The position numbers and the translations under genes were made by a program. A stretch of DNA of 64,000 nt from Myxocyprinus asiaticus (Eukaryota; Chordata; Actinopteri; Cypriniformes; Catostomidae): NCBI RefSeq assembly GCF_019703515.2, contig NC_059351.1, positions 18,569,501 through 18,633,500 of the forward strand. Direction: 5' to 3'. Under the pieces are notes generated by a model. The model saw nothing but the letters and a program-made list of their open reading frames with translations, did no database searches and was not told where the DNA came from. Shown piece after piece: positions 21,021-32,370 of this stretch. Every line of letters starts with the position of its first letter. Position 1 is the first letter of the stretch.

Positions 21021-21044
21021 ACAAATTCAGATTGAAGATACCGT

Positions 21045-23452
21045 ACCCCAGCATTCATGGTGACACGGCCGCATATGTCTTGTGGTGACACGGCGCTGTC
21101 TAGCCGTGTTAACCATTTGGAAAACGGCCACATTCTATCAAACGGGCGTGGCACTTGGTCAAGTGTCCAGACGCAAAGTGGTCATGACGGATGCACCAAA
21201 CACGGCCTGGGGAGCCCTGTGCGATGGACACCCAGCCTTTGGCACCTGGACAGGAGCTCAAGCGACCTGCCACAAAAACTGGAAACTTTTTATCTGGAAC
21301 TACTCTGTGTATTTCTAGCATTAATAACTTTCCGACCAGCTGTTCAGGGGTTTCATGTTCTGATCAGAACCGACAACACGGCAGTCGTGGCCTACATTAA
21401 TCGCCAAGGGGGAGTTAAATCATGTGCACTGATGAACCTGGGGCTCCAGCTTCTCCTCTGGTGTGAGAAACATCTATCAATACGTGCAACACTCATTCCA
21501 GGTCACCTGAACAGCGCCGTAAATTTTCTCTTGTGACAGGCCGTTTCAAAAGGAGAATGGAGACTTCGTCCACAGACAGGTCTGATGATATGGGATCGAT
21601 TTGGGGAAGCCAAAATAGATCTATTTACATCACCGGAGACAACACACTGTCACCTGTGGTACTCACTGACTTATACCCAGCTGGGCCTGGACGCTCTAGC
21701 CCACAAATGGCCAGCGGAACACAAGTATGCATTCCCACCTGTCTACTTCAAGTACTGTACTTCACCGACTGATGCACACAGGCTTTCGCAACCGGTGCTT
21801 GACACCATATTACAAGCCAGAGCCCCTTCAACAAGTTGTTTATACATGTTGAAATGGCGTGTGTTCACTGATTGGTGTTCTTCTCGGGAAGAGGACCCTG
21901 TACAATGCACCGTACAGCCTATACTTCACTTTCTACAACAACGTTTAGACCCGTCTATGCTCAAAGTGTATGTTGCTGCCATAGCAACAGGACATATCCC
22001 ACTAGGCAGTCTATCAATAGGCAGACACCCTTTGACTTTTGAAATCCTTAAGTGGTGCAAGGCAGTTGAGACCATCTCGACCCACCACCGTGCTAGTTTG
22101 GGACTTGCCGCTTGTGTTAAAAGCACTCACAGGCCTGCCGTTCGAGCCATTGGATTCAGTGAGTTTACAAGTACTCTTATTAAAGACTGTGCTGCTTCAG
22201 TAAAATGTGTCGGGGACCTTCAAGCGCTGTTGGTCAAAAACTCCTGCTTAGAGTTTGGACCAGGTTTATCAAAAGCCGTTCTTAAACCCAGGAAAAGCTA
22301 TGTGCTGAAAGTTTTGACAACTCCCTTCAGGGCGCAGTTTATTATCCTTCAGGCTTTCTCCCCCCCTCCATTCGCTTCGGACAAAGCGGAGAGTCTACAC
22401 ACACTGTGTACTGTAAAAGCACTGTGTGCATATATCGATCGCACAAGGCAACTGCGGCTTTTGGATCAGCTCTTTGTCTGCGTCACAGGTTGCTTTAAAG
22501 GGTTGGCTGTCTCCAAACAAAGGTTTTCACATTAGATAGTGGATGCCACTGCATTTGAATAGGACTCGCAAGGCATACAGTGAGGCATGGTATCTTCATG
22601 GGCATTGTTTAAAGAGCACCTATTATGGTTTTTCAAATATTACCTTTCATGTAGTGTGTTATATAGCTGTTTGTGAATGTAAAAAAGTCTGCAAAGTTTC
22701 AAAAATCAAAGTGCACTACAAATGGAATTATTTACTCCCAAAAGAAAGAACCGATTCTGAACACCTGAAACGAGTCGTTAGTAATTCCAGACTAACTTCG
22801 CGTACTAACCTACGTAATTTGGTAACAAAAAACCAGCCTCTGATCTGTTTACGTGTACAGCCAGTACACGCTGTCAAACTACATATAAACTTACCACTGA
22901 GAAATGTCCTGTTCTCGTCGTGCTTGCGATGGTGGTTTGGGTTGATCTTCCGATGTATCACTATTGGACTCGGGCTCAAATTGTTAAGGTAAAACAGACG
23001 TTTTTTCAGATGGAGCTGAAACTTGGATATGGTAGTGGGTGTTTCCTTTCCGACACACGCTGTAAGCGGTAGACCAATCACAACAGACTGGGACATCTGA
23101 CCAATCAGAGCAGAGTAGGCTCTCTGAAAGGAGGAGTTTAGAATGAATCCTTAGGAACGGATCATTGAAGGAGTTGTTTTTGACACTGGGAAAAAAAGGT
23201 GATGCTGCAATTTAAATTATGAGCAAATTAAAGTGTTTTTTGACATTGGATGCATGTAAACCTATTGTATGAGACCTTTAAAACAAAATTAGGCATGTTT
23301 AAAAACCATAATAGGTGCACTCTAATGGTGTTTCCCTTGAAGACATCTGCCTAGCTGCATGTTGGGCTTCCCCTAGCACTTTCACCAGATTTTACGACCT
23401 GGATGTCTCCTCTCTCCCTTCCCAGGTGCTTACTGTGAAAGGGAGTTAAACT
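21045..23452 (+). pseudogene. DIRS B RNase H and tyrosine recombinase pseudogene
   Basis: Continuous homology with frame breaks. RNase H: VVMTDAPNTAWGALCDGHPA at about 21180, then VLIRTDNTAVVAYINRQGGV and LIPGHLNSAVNFL. The linker FGEAKIDLFTSPETTHCHLW starts at about 21600 and the recombinase core LKVYVAAIATGHIPLGSLSI at about 21960. The box expected to read KRVGDLQAL reads KCVGDLQAL (TGT, 22206-22208), losing the first catalytic Arg. The C-terminal part DICLAACWASPSTFTRFYDL, with the putative nucleophilic Tyr, resumes after a MITE at 22613-23322. One 316-codon stretch (21585-22535) is still open. Confidence 0.88.
22613..23322. mobile_element. MITE with TAA target duplication, inside the DIRS B recombinase
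   Basis: 710 bp with TIRs containing GCACCTATTATGGTTTTT at both ends, flanked by TAA (22610-22612 and 23323-23325). Removing the element and one TAA restores the conserved coding order SSWALF then GVSLEDIC, so the boundaries are firm. A 3-bp TWA duplication points to the PIF/Harbinger superfamily (inference). The 122-codon minus ORF at 22728-23096 is part of the repeat body and resembles no transposase. Confidence 0.88.
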
Positions 23453-23562
23453 GTGTATTCTGATGCTTACTACCAGTTTATTTATACATGGTCATCCCAT
23501 AAACTGCAGTTAGTGGTCACTTTATATAAGTTTCCACTACCCATTTGGTTAGTCCCAATATA

Positions 23563-25030
23563 AACTAAGCAAAAAAAGAAACGTCCTCTCACTTTCAACT
23601 GCTTTTATTTTCAGCAAACTTAACATGTGTAAATATTTATATGAACACAAAAAGATTCAACAACTAAGACATAAACTGAACAAGTTTCACAGACATGTGA
23701 CAAACAGAAATGGAATAATGTGTCCCTGAACCAAGGGGGGGTCAAAATCAAAAGTAACTGTCAGTATCTGGTGTGGCCACCAGCTGCATTAAGTACTGCA
23801 GTGCATCTCCTCCTCGTGGACTGCACCAGATTTGCCAGTTCTTGCTGTGAGATGTTACCCCACTCTCCACCAAGGCACTTGCAAGTTCCCGGACATTTCT
23901 GGCCTTAGCCCTCACTCTCCGATCCAACAGGTCCCAGACGTGCTCAATGGGATTGAGATCCGGGCTCTTCGCTGGCCATGGCAGAATACTGATATTCCTG
24001 TCTTGCAGGAAATCACACACAGAACAAGCAGTATGGCGGGTGGCATTGTCATGCTGAAGGGTCATGTCATGAGTCTGCAGGAAGGGTACCACATGAGGGA
24101 GGAGGATGTCTTCCCTGTAATGCACAGTGTTGAGACTGCCTGCAATGGCAACAAGCTCAGTCCGATGATGCTGTGACACACTGCCCCAGACCATGATGGA
24201 CCCTCTACCTCCAAATCGACACCACTCCAGAGTACAGGCCTCGGTGTAACTCTCATTCCTTCGACGATAAATGCGAGTCCGATCATCACCCCGGGTGAGA
24301 CAAAACCGTGACTCGTCAGTGAAGAGCACTTTTTGCCAGTGCTGTCTGGTCCAGTGAAGGTGGGTTTGTACCCATAGGCAACGTTGTTGCCAGTGATGTC
24401 TGGTAAGGACCTGCCTTACAACAGGCCTACAAGCCCTCAGTCCAGCCTCTCTCAGCCTATTGCGGACAGTCTGAGCACTGATGGAGGGATTGTGCATTCC
24501 TGGTGTAACTCGGGCAGTTGTTGTTGTCATCCTGTACCTGTCCCGCAGGTGTGATATTCGGGTGCAGGTGTTGTTACACGTGGTCTGCCACGGCGAGGAC
24601 GATCAGCTGTCCTTCCTGTCTCCCTGTAGCACTGTCTTAGGTGTCTCACAGTATGGACATTGCAATTTATTGCCCTGGCCACATCTGCAGTCCTCATGCC
24701 TCCATGCAGCATGCCTAAGGCACATTCACGCAGATGAGCAAGGACCCTGGGCATCTTTCTTTTGGTGTTTTTCAGAGTCAGTATAAAGTTCTCTTTAGTG
24801 TCCTAAGTTTTTATAACTGTGACCTTAATTGCCTACCATCTGTAAGCTGTTAATGTCTTAATGACCGTTCCACAGATGCATGTTCATTAATTGTTTATGG
24901 TTCATTGTGCAAGCATGGAAAACATTGTTTAAACCCTTTACAATAAAGATCTGTAAAGTTATTTGGATTTTTGCAGTTATCTTTAAATTACAGTGTCCTG
25001 AAAAAGGGACGTTTCTTTCTTTGCTGAGTT
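23563..25030 (-). mobile_element. Tc1 element, AACTMAGCAAA family, inside DIRS B
   Basis: 1,468 bp between TA duplications. Left end AACTAAGCAAAAAAAGAAAC, right end inverted GTTTCTTTCTTTGCTGAGTT. It carries a minus-strand transposase with a single frame break. It is inserted between the DIRS B recombinase and its right ITR. A short TA run follows. Confidence 0.93.
23748..24754 (-). pseudogene. Tc1 transposase, one frameshift
   Basis: Two adjacent frames cover the whole protein. 24527-24754 encodes the first HTH (LGMLHGGMRTADVARAINCN, then TVRHLRQCYRETG and the RGRPR motif). 23748-24530 encodes the rest (ISAQTVRNRLREAGLRACRP) with the catalytic residues: Asp in LFTDESRF, Asp in LQHDNATRHTA and Glu in DLNPIEHVWD. 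A frameshift near 24575 separates the halves. DDE residues are all present and the downstream part is open for 260 codons, so this copy is only lightly damaged. Confidence 0.92.
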
Positions 25031-25325
25031 TATATATATATATATATGTAAGCTGGCCGCACTACAGAATCTTCGCCACAAGGGTCGAGTACTGCTTGCG
25101 CCTTTCAGTCGAATATTCTGAGGAGATAGTGCTGTGCACTGCTGTTATATACGCCCGCTGACATGTGCGAGGGAGGCGCAGCACAAAGCGCTATCTGCCA
25201 ATTAAAATTGGTGAGATTTTAAAGAGTTTCAGAGATTGGCTACGCCTGCAGGGATAACCCCATAGTGTCAGCTATGATGCAGCATCCATTCCCTCATTTC
25301 AGGGAACCATGGTTACAGTCGTAAC

Positions 25326-27065
25326 CTTATTGTTTAGTTTGTGTAAAAGTTTTTCTCTTGTTTTTGGACAAAGCGAGGTAGGGAAGTTTTCTGTTGTTAG
25401 TTTGTTATTTTCTTCTACAGGAAATGTACTTCTGCTCAAGAGAAGAATGTTTTGTTTTTTATTTTGGCCTAGCCCTCTCCTGAAGACTTTTTCTGTTACT
25501 CCCACTTTGTTATACAATAAAATAAGTTTTCTTTAATTGTTGAACTGTGGGTTTTTTAGTGCTGGGGCTGGAGATGGAAAACCTCCCAATCTCTCCACTT
25601 TTAACCATTTTGTTACTCCCCAACCCTAGACTGGGGAGGACATAACCATATGAGTATCTTAAAGAAGATGATTACAGTATACAAGCAATTCAGTGACAGG
25701 ATGATGAGAAATGCATGTGGAAACACATATCTGCTGCATACATTGTACATATCATTATCATAAATATAACAAAATATAATATGGGTCATTGACAAATAAG
25801 ATTGTTCAAACTGATAAAAATGAGAAATCTTTTAATGCCATGTGATTTAACCAAGTAAATTGTATTAAAATACATTTTTAAGCATATTTTTTAAGGTAAT
25901 TATTATTATTTATCATGAATTTGAGTCAAGAATTTCAAGAGGTTGGCTGTTTCTCAATGTGCTTTCTTTTGAGTTCTTACGTTCTCGTGAACTCTACGTC
26001 TTCATCCACTGTCGAAGTTCGATTCCAATCCTCAAGAACGCAAGTACAGAGAACACAGGAAATTACCCGGATGTGTCCTTGAAATCGAGGATGCATCGGA
26101 TGGTGACTTGTGGGCAAGACCTCGGTACAACGGTGGCAGATGAAGGACATTTATCATTTTGTTTTTTCCTCAAGATTTTCTCACTGTAAGCTCACAGAAT
26201 TCTTACTGCTCGTGAGAGTCGTTATACTCCGTCAACATTTGTTGTTATTTTGGGCATCATTTTAACAGTAATAAACATGGAGAAAACAAGTGTTTACAGA
26301 CTTTATTCTTTTAACATGTCACTTGTCATGCAAAACCTCACTGGTGTGATGATATTAATGCTGTCACTGGTGTGATAATGGCAGAAATTTTCTCACTGGA
26401 TTCAAATGAGCCGTGACGGTTAATTGCACAAAAAGATCGCAGCACATCTCAAAGCTCGCAATAGATACGTTCTACGTCCTCCTGTCCTTCCGAGTTCAAT
26501 CTTCCAAGGTAGTTTGGCAAGACTAAGAACACAAGTCCGTTCTCCGAGTTCTTAGAACTGAGAAATACAAACGTTTTCTTAATGCCCGAGTGTACTCCGT
26601 TTTTCTGTGTTCTGGATTGGATTTCACCTGTTCGACCGCATTGCCTTTCAAAGTACACTCTTTTGACCGTGAGTGAATACGAATGCGTATTAATAATATT
26701 TTATTTTATTAAAAATAGTTTCACTGCTTATTTTTTAATAAATAATAATAAAAGATTATTCTGCACTACTTATGTCAACATTACATTTTTCAAGATTTTC
26801 AGCTTTTAATGAGACTTTTATTATTATATTTTGTCTCACATTTGTAACTTTATGTCCCATACAAATATCAAAATAACTTTTTGAATTCAAAAATTAAAAG
26901 CTTGTTCATCATACTAGAGGTGTATTCAAGTAATTGTTTTGTGTGAATTGCATTTTTTATGTATTTTAGAATAACTTAATAGATCTGGACAAAAACAAAA
27001 GTGTCATATATAAAACAAACAAAAACCAAAACAAAATAAATAAGTCAGGCAATGTCTCTCTGTAC
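25326..27065. other. app intron 2, 5' portion
   Basis: No exon seen. 25945-26660 contains inverted segments with GAGTTCTTAC/GTTCTTAGA and TTTCTCA/TGAGAAA ends, probably an eroded fold-back MITE of about 650-700 bp. The rest is AT-rich. Confidence 0.35.
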
Positions 27066-27233
27066 CTCTTGGCAGTACTGTAGAATTCCCTCTTTAGTTC
27101 CGATGCAGCTCTTGGTTCCGGATGGATCAGTTTCCCATTTTCCGGTCTGAATGTTGATGTGCATGTTGAGTTTGCCGCAGAACATGGCCACCTGCGGCTC
27201 GGCCAGCAGTCCTGTACCTGTGTCTGACGACAC
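27066..27233 (-). CDS. app: app exon 2: growth-factor-like domain, N-terminal part
   Basis: 168-nt exon, the length recalled for human APP exon 2. It encodes [20 protein letters not shown], then [20 protein letters not shown] and [16 protein letters not shown]. This is the start of the E1 growth-factor-like domain of secreted [20 protein letters not shown] and [13 protein letters not shown] are strongly conserved across vertebrates. Acceptor TTTTGCAG and donor GTACAG, both phase 0. It joins exon 1, giving AVE-VSSDTG at the mature N-terminus (human LEVPTDG). The preceding intron is about 22.9 kb. Confidence 0.97.
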
Positions 27234-27429
27234 CTGCAAAACCATGATAAAACCACGTCAGCAAACGCAAACCAACATCTAATGCAGCATGACATTTACA
27301 GCATGAATTCAACATGAAACTTCATCTGCAACCTGTAAAATACTTCTGTAATGTGATGTATTTCAGATTGAACCAGCATAATGAAAAAATAAATGTAGGG
27401 TGGGACTTGAATTTTCTCTATTGGGAATT

Positions 27430-27750
27430 GAATGGATGGTGAAAAGTGTCTCTATATGACAAGTATATTAAAGATAGGAGGGATTGACATTAGTGACAGA
27501 CCAACATTTCAGCCAGGCCAATTAATTGGCCGATGCGATAATCACAAAATGGCCATATCGGTCTATCACAAATGTCAATCCCACCAATTTTTCATCAACA
27601 TAACCACTTTTCTCCCTTGTGATAGACAGATATATTGGCCATGGGGATTAATCAGACAATATTTGGCCATTTTGTGATTACTGCATCGGTCGATAACTGT
27701 GTTCGCTTGGCCGATTAACAGAAGTGTTAACTTTCCCTTGTGATAGACCG
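27430..27750. mobile_element. hAT-like fragment, left piece
   Basis: Contains repeated and inverted GGCCGATGCGATAATCACAA and TTGTGATAGACCGATAT-type motifs. Its segment ATTAACAGAAGTGTTAACTT (about 27713) recurs at about 31935 after the LINE block. The two pieces may be one element split by the LINE, or two copies of one family. Confidence 0.5.
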
Positions 27751-27759
27751 ATATGGTAA

Positions 27760-28150
27760 GTAAATTTTATTTATATAGCACCTTTCAAGAACAGATGTCA
27801 CAAAGTGCTTCACAATAAAAGACTTAAAAGCAAATAAGAAACAGAGTAACACATAAATGCAGACAACCAGATAAAAACATGAAGCAGACAAAAACACAAA
27901 TTAAAAACAAACTAATTTAAACAAAATCAAGTCTAAACAAGTGGGTCTCAAGCTGCTTGAGATTTGTCCAATGGGAGAGATTTCCAAAGTTTAGGAGCTA
28001 CAACCTCAAAGGCACAGTCTCCATTTGTCTTGAGCCTGGAGCGAGGAACAACCAACAAACCCTGATCAGAGGACCTCAGATTCCTACTAGTAATATATGG
28101 CTACAGTAGCTCTTTAATATAGACAGGTGCCTGATCATGCAATGCTCTAA
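27760..28150 (-). mobile_element. LINE 3' tail
   Basis: Minus-strand tail ending in the ATATAAATAAAATTTAC type typical of fish L2/CR1-like LINE 3' ends (seen as TTTTATTTATATAGCACCTT). It is probably the 3' end of the LINE whose 5' part lies at 30263-31870, with the reverse transcriptase region lost and other elements between (inference). Confidence 0.5.
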
Positions 28151-28153
28151 ACC

Positions 28154-29086
28154 AGGGGTCGGGAATCTTTTTTCACTGAGGAACCAATTTTAAATTTTTT
28201 GGTTGATACATTTTATCAAAAGAGCCATAGCACAAACTAATAATTTACTATTTTCAAAAAACAAAGTTTTACAATAAAATAAAATGTTTATCATGCCCAC
28301 AGACTACTCAAAAACACAAAATGAAAACAAATATGCAACAATTAATGGTAACATGTTGTAATATGGAATTGAGTATGTGTTTGTGCAGGTCTCCATAAAA
28401 TTACTTAATTTTACAATTGTTCATGAAAAAGTTCACTTCCCTTTTGGGCTGAGTGATATGTCAAAAAATATTTGAAAGATAATCACCTTTAAAATAGCAC
28501 AATATATGATTATATCGTCAACCCCCTTGCCGAGGGTCAGTGAATATTTTTACTGTATTGATTTTGCTTTAAAAATTTAATTTATTGAAACATGAAAACT
28601 TAAAATACGTTACAAATTGCACTTTAAACGAATTTAAAAAGCAATTAAAATAACGAAGTGATCAAAAAATCTTATATATAACCACCTCACCAAATCCAAA
28701 CATTTACCATCTCCAACGGCCCCATTTGCCATCACGCAAGTATCAGTCAGCAATAACAGGTGAAAAATTACTAACAGCCTACAAATTAAGAACTAAAGAC
28801 AATTATAAATGTAAAGATAATAATAATAATCATAATAAATAAGCCTAATAAATTCCCATGTGTTCCCAAAACAATGCTGCCAAATTGTGTGTTCTTATCG
28901 AATGTGTTTGTATTGCGTTTTGGTAATACAGTTAATGCTGCCTAAAGAAAATAAAATAGAACTCAATTTTAGGTTCAAGGTGTCTTAGACTGTTTTATGA
29001 TTTAACCACTACCGTCTTTGTTTCTTTAATAAAAAAATAAAATAAAATAAAATAAAATAAATGTATACATATATATAATATATATA
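28154..29086. other. AT-rich intron with a possible hAT end
   Basis: Starts CAGGGGTCGGGAATCTTTTT, resembling a fish hAT terminus, but I found no inverted partner or 8-bp duplication. The rest is AT-rich and ends in an (AATAA)n/(TA)n stretch. No coding sequence. Confidence 0.35.
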
Positions 29087-30262
29087 CAATATATTGCCAA
29101 AAGTATTCGCTCATCTGCCTTTAGACGCATATGAACTTAATCCATAGGGTTTAATATGACATCGGCCCACCCTTTGCAGCTATAACAGCTTCAACTCTTC
29201 TGGGAAGGCTTTCCACAAGGTTTAGGAATGTGTTTATGGGAAATTTTTACCATTCTTCCAGAAGCGCATTTGTGAGGTCAGACACTGATGTTGGACGAGA
29301 AGGCCTGGCTCGCAGTCTTCGCTCTAATTCATCCCAAAGGTGCTCTATCGGGTTGAGGTCAGGACTCTGTGCAGGCCAGTCAAGTTCTTCCACACCAAAC
29401 TTGCTCATCCATGTCTTTATGGACCTTGCTTTGTGCACTGGTGCGCAGTCATGTTGGAACAGGAGGGGGCCATCCCCAAACTGTTCCCACAAAGTTGGGA
29501 GCATGGAATTGTCCAAAATCTCTTGGTATGCTGAAGCATTCAGAAGCCCAGCTCCTGAAAAACAACCCCACACCATAATCCCCCCTCCACCAAACTTCAC
29601 AGTTGGCACAATGCAGTCAGACAAGTACTGTTCTCCTGGCAACCGCCAAACCCAGACTCATCCATCAGATTGCCAGATGGAGAAGCGTGATTCGTCACTC
29701 CAGAGAACGCGTCTCCACTGCTCTAGAGTCCAGTGGCGGTGTGCTTTACACCACTGCATCCGACGCTTTGCATTGCACTTGGTGATGTATGGCTTGGATG
29801 CAGCTGCTCGGCCATGGAAACCCATTCCATGAAGCTCTCTACGCACTGTTCTTGAGCTAATCTGAAGGCCACATGAACTTTGGAGGTCTGTAGCGATTGA
29901 CTCTGCAGAAAGTTGGCGACCTCTGCGCACTATGCGCCTCAGCATCTGCTGACCGCGCTCTGTCATTTTACGTGGCCTACCACTTCGTGACTGAGTTGTT
30001 GTCATTCCCAATCACTTCCACTTTGTTATAATACCACTGACAGTTGACTGTGGAATATTTAGTAGCGAGGAAATTTCACAACTGGACTTGTTGCACAGGT
30101 GGCATCCTATCACAGTACCACGCTGGAATTCACTGAGCTCCTGAGAGCGGCCCATTCTTTCACAAATGTTTGTAGAAGCAGTCTGCATGCCTAGGTGCTT
30201 CATTTTATACACTTGTGGCCATGGAAGTGATTGGAACACCTGAATTCAATTATTTGGAAATA
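29087..30262 (-). mobile_element. Tc1 element, CAGTATATTGCC family, one end lost
   Basis: Left terminus CAATATATTGCCAAAAGTAT after TA. It carries a minus-strand transposase. The sequence at the other side breaks off near 30262 (AATTCAATTATTTGGAAATA) without the inverted terminus, so the 5' end of the element is deleted. Confidence 0.88.
29247..30150 (-). pseudogene. Tc1 transposase pseudogene
   Basis: Three adjacent minus-strand ORFs cover most of the protein. 30012-30239 holds the first HTH (MGRSQELSEFQRGTVIGCHL, then LLNIPQSTVSGIITKW). 29658-30011 holds the second DNA-binding part (SRSGRPRKMTERGQQMLRRI) and the first Asp in LWSDESRF. 29247-29642 holds the second Asp in [11 protein letters not shown] and the Glu in [10 protein letters not shown]. 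Frame breaks at about 30012 and 29650 inactivate it. All three catalytic residues remain. Confidence 0.9.
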
Positions 30263-31870
30263 CCTCCGTGGAAATAAAGCGAAACTCACAGCACCTTCTG
30301 AGCTGATCGGAGATCTTTGCAGCATTCTCATCGACGACACTGTTCTTACAAAAAGTTTTCAGACAAATGAAACAGAAAATGGATTGATAACTCTTTTGTG
30401 TTCCATGAGACAGGGTCCCGCTGCACTCCTCAGAACAAACAGCAAATCATGAGGGAAAAAGACTGAATGATGTTTGCTCATATGTCATTTATCTTACCAA
30501 CAAAGAAAGAGAGAAAGTTGTTGCACTCATCAACTGAAGAAATTAGAGCAGCAGGTAATGCAGGAGAGACAATGTTACTAATGGTGCCAAACAGGATTTG
30601 GGGATTATGTCTACTATTTGATACAAGGTTAGAGAAGTATGTAACTCTGGCATCCTTAACCATATTATTCAAATCATTTAAAAGTTATTTTAAACACTGA
30701 TAGTTAACTTGTAGATGGGTGGATTTCAACAAATGCTCAATTTTGCAACAGGTTCGTTTAAAAGAACGAGTACTATCGTTCATCCAGGGGAGGGATTAAT
30801 CAGAGGAGCCAATATAGTCTTTTTAGGAGCAACTTTATCCAGGACTGAAAGGTAGTGCTCATTAAAAGATTGTATTTGAGAATCAACAACACTATTTGAC
30901 ATAATAACTGGATGATTATAAAAGGCAGCAGAAAACTTTGCCGCAGAGAGATGGTTTAGGATCCAAGAATTAATTTCACGACAAAAAGGTAAAATATCCA
31001 AATTAAGAGACAGGTCGATTATAACACAATTATGATCAGAAATAAAAAGATCCTCAGACAATATTTAAACCAAAAGTAAAAACAAGGCCAGAGTATGCCC
31101 TCTGATGTGTGTAGGGCCAGTTACATGTTGAATAAGATTAAAAGACTATAAAGCTAGAAGTGAATTTATCAGAAGCAGCATCAATATGAACGTTAAAGTC
31201 ACCAAGAATCACAAATCTAGATGATAGATCTGATAATAGATGAAAATTTTAAAAATAAAAAAATAAAATAAAATAAATAAAAAATATCACAAAATTCACC
31301 AGCGCCATCCTAAGAGGTTCCTAAGTCCTGGCATTCACCGGGGGGAACCACGGGAAAAGGTGCGCAGTTGAAGAGGACTCACTGTGCCGCACAAGTAAAA
31401 TCTGCTCACCAGAGAGAAAACGATCTCCGCAAGAGTGTCAGGGAAGACAGGATGGAAACAGGAGGATCTGACATTTCCAACCATGGGCAAGGGGAAGTCA
31501 TTCCATGGAGCCATTTTCTGACAACAACTCGCTTCCAGAGCCGCCTCAGCTTTACACGGACCTTCTCCCTCGCTTCCTCCAGTGTCTGCGGGAACTTCGG
31601 TGGTGGAAGCCACTGCCGGGATTGCCAGCCGCAGGCACAAATGGGGGCAACAAAGATTGTGGAATATCAGCCCATGGAGACAGAACACCATGATCCACCA
31701 TTGACGATCTAATGTATAAAAGAATCTGGCAATTATACTCCCAAACAGCAAGTCCATTGTTAACAAGCAGAAGAAAAAACAGAGCAACACACAAGACAGG
31801 TAGGACAAAATGAGGTAAGCAGGCAGCGGCAAGGCCAAACACAGGCACCATCTTGCAAGGCATACACGAT
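30263..31870 (-). pseudogene. Non-LTR retrotransposon (L2/CR1-like LINE) fragment
   Basis: Minus-strand remnant of a LINE ORF2, 5' side at 31870. A KRG.R-type basic stretch and LPLPMVGNVRS (about 31440-31600) mark the start of the endonuclease. 30780-31061 reads ISDHNCVIIDLSLNL, the SDH motif at the end of the AP-endonuclease, then REINSWILNHLSAAKFSAAF. 30478-30672 reads ARVTYFSNLVSNSRHNPQIL, then NNFLSFFVGKINDI, the linker before the reverse transcriptase. Stops and frameshifts are frequent and no RT catalytic motif is present. The exact clade is uncertain. Confidence 0.75.
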
Positions 31871-32160
31871 TCACGTATTGGCCGATATTTTATGATTATT
31901 GGCATCAGCTGATAACAGTGTTCACTTTGCCAATTAACAGAAGTGTTAACTTTCCCTTGGGTCAGTTTCAAAATATAGCAACAGATTTGTCAAAATTAGT
32001 CAACACTTTCTGTTTTCAAGGTTTTTTATTTTCAAGTTTAGGCACATTTTTGTAAATACTGCATAAAATATGTGTTTGTTTCACTTTTGTTTCACTGCTC
32101 TCTAGCTATCGATATCGGCATCAGCCACTGAAACACCCGTATCAGTCGTCCACTAATTGA
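31871..32160. mobile_element. hAT-like fragment, right piece
   Basis: TTGGCCGATATTTTATGATT, ATTAACAGAAGTGTTAACTT and TATCGATATCGGCATCAGCC motifs relate it to 27430-27750 and 15780-15897. No full terminus or target duplication is seen. Confidence 0.45.
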
Positions 32161-32370
32161 CATGCTGACATGTTTATAGCTAGCTACCTGAATAATACCA
32201 CACCTGATTTAATGGCACAGACATTTGAAAGAAACTCTTGACTTTCCTATCGCCAGCAAAGTATACACTTTTAATATACAGTTTAAGTATGTCAACTGGG
32301 ACACAGACCAAGCGACCATTAGTGAACTACAATAATGTCAAGAAGTTAAAAACACTTCAAATGTGTCTGA

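Larger units (their letters stand above)
20130..25325 (+). mobile_element. DIRS-type retrotransposon B, decayed and multiply interrupted
   Basis: About 5.2 kb including later insertions. The ends at about 20143-20345 and 25105-25310 are inverted copies: shared blocks ATAGCTGACACTATGGGGTT, CTCACCAATTTTAATTGGCA and CAGTGCACAGCACTATCTCC. The plus strand holds a short Gag start, RNase H and tyrosine recombinase remnants. Gag body and reverse transcriptase are missing. A MITE (22613-23322) and a Tc1 (23563-25030) are inserted. No internal complementary region was found. It belongs to a different DIRS lineage from element A, judged by its unrelated termini. Confidence 0.88.

Noticed and set aside
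31335..31874. 179-codon minus ORF with hydrophobic start
   Set aside because: Lies in the LINE endonuclease region in the wrong frame; LINE motifs are read in other frames.
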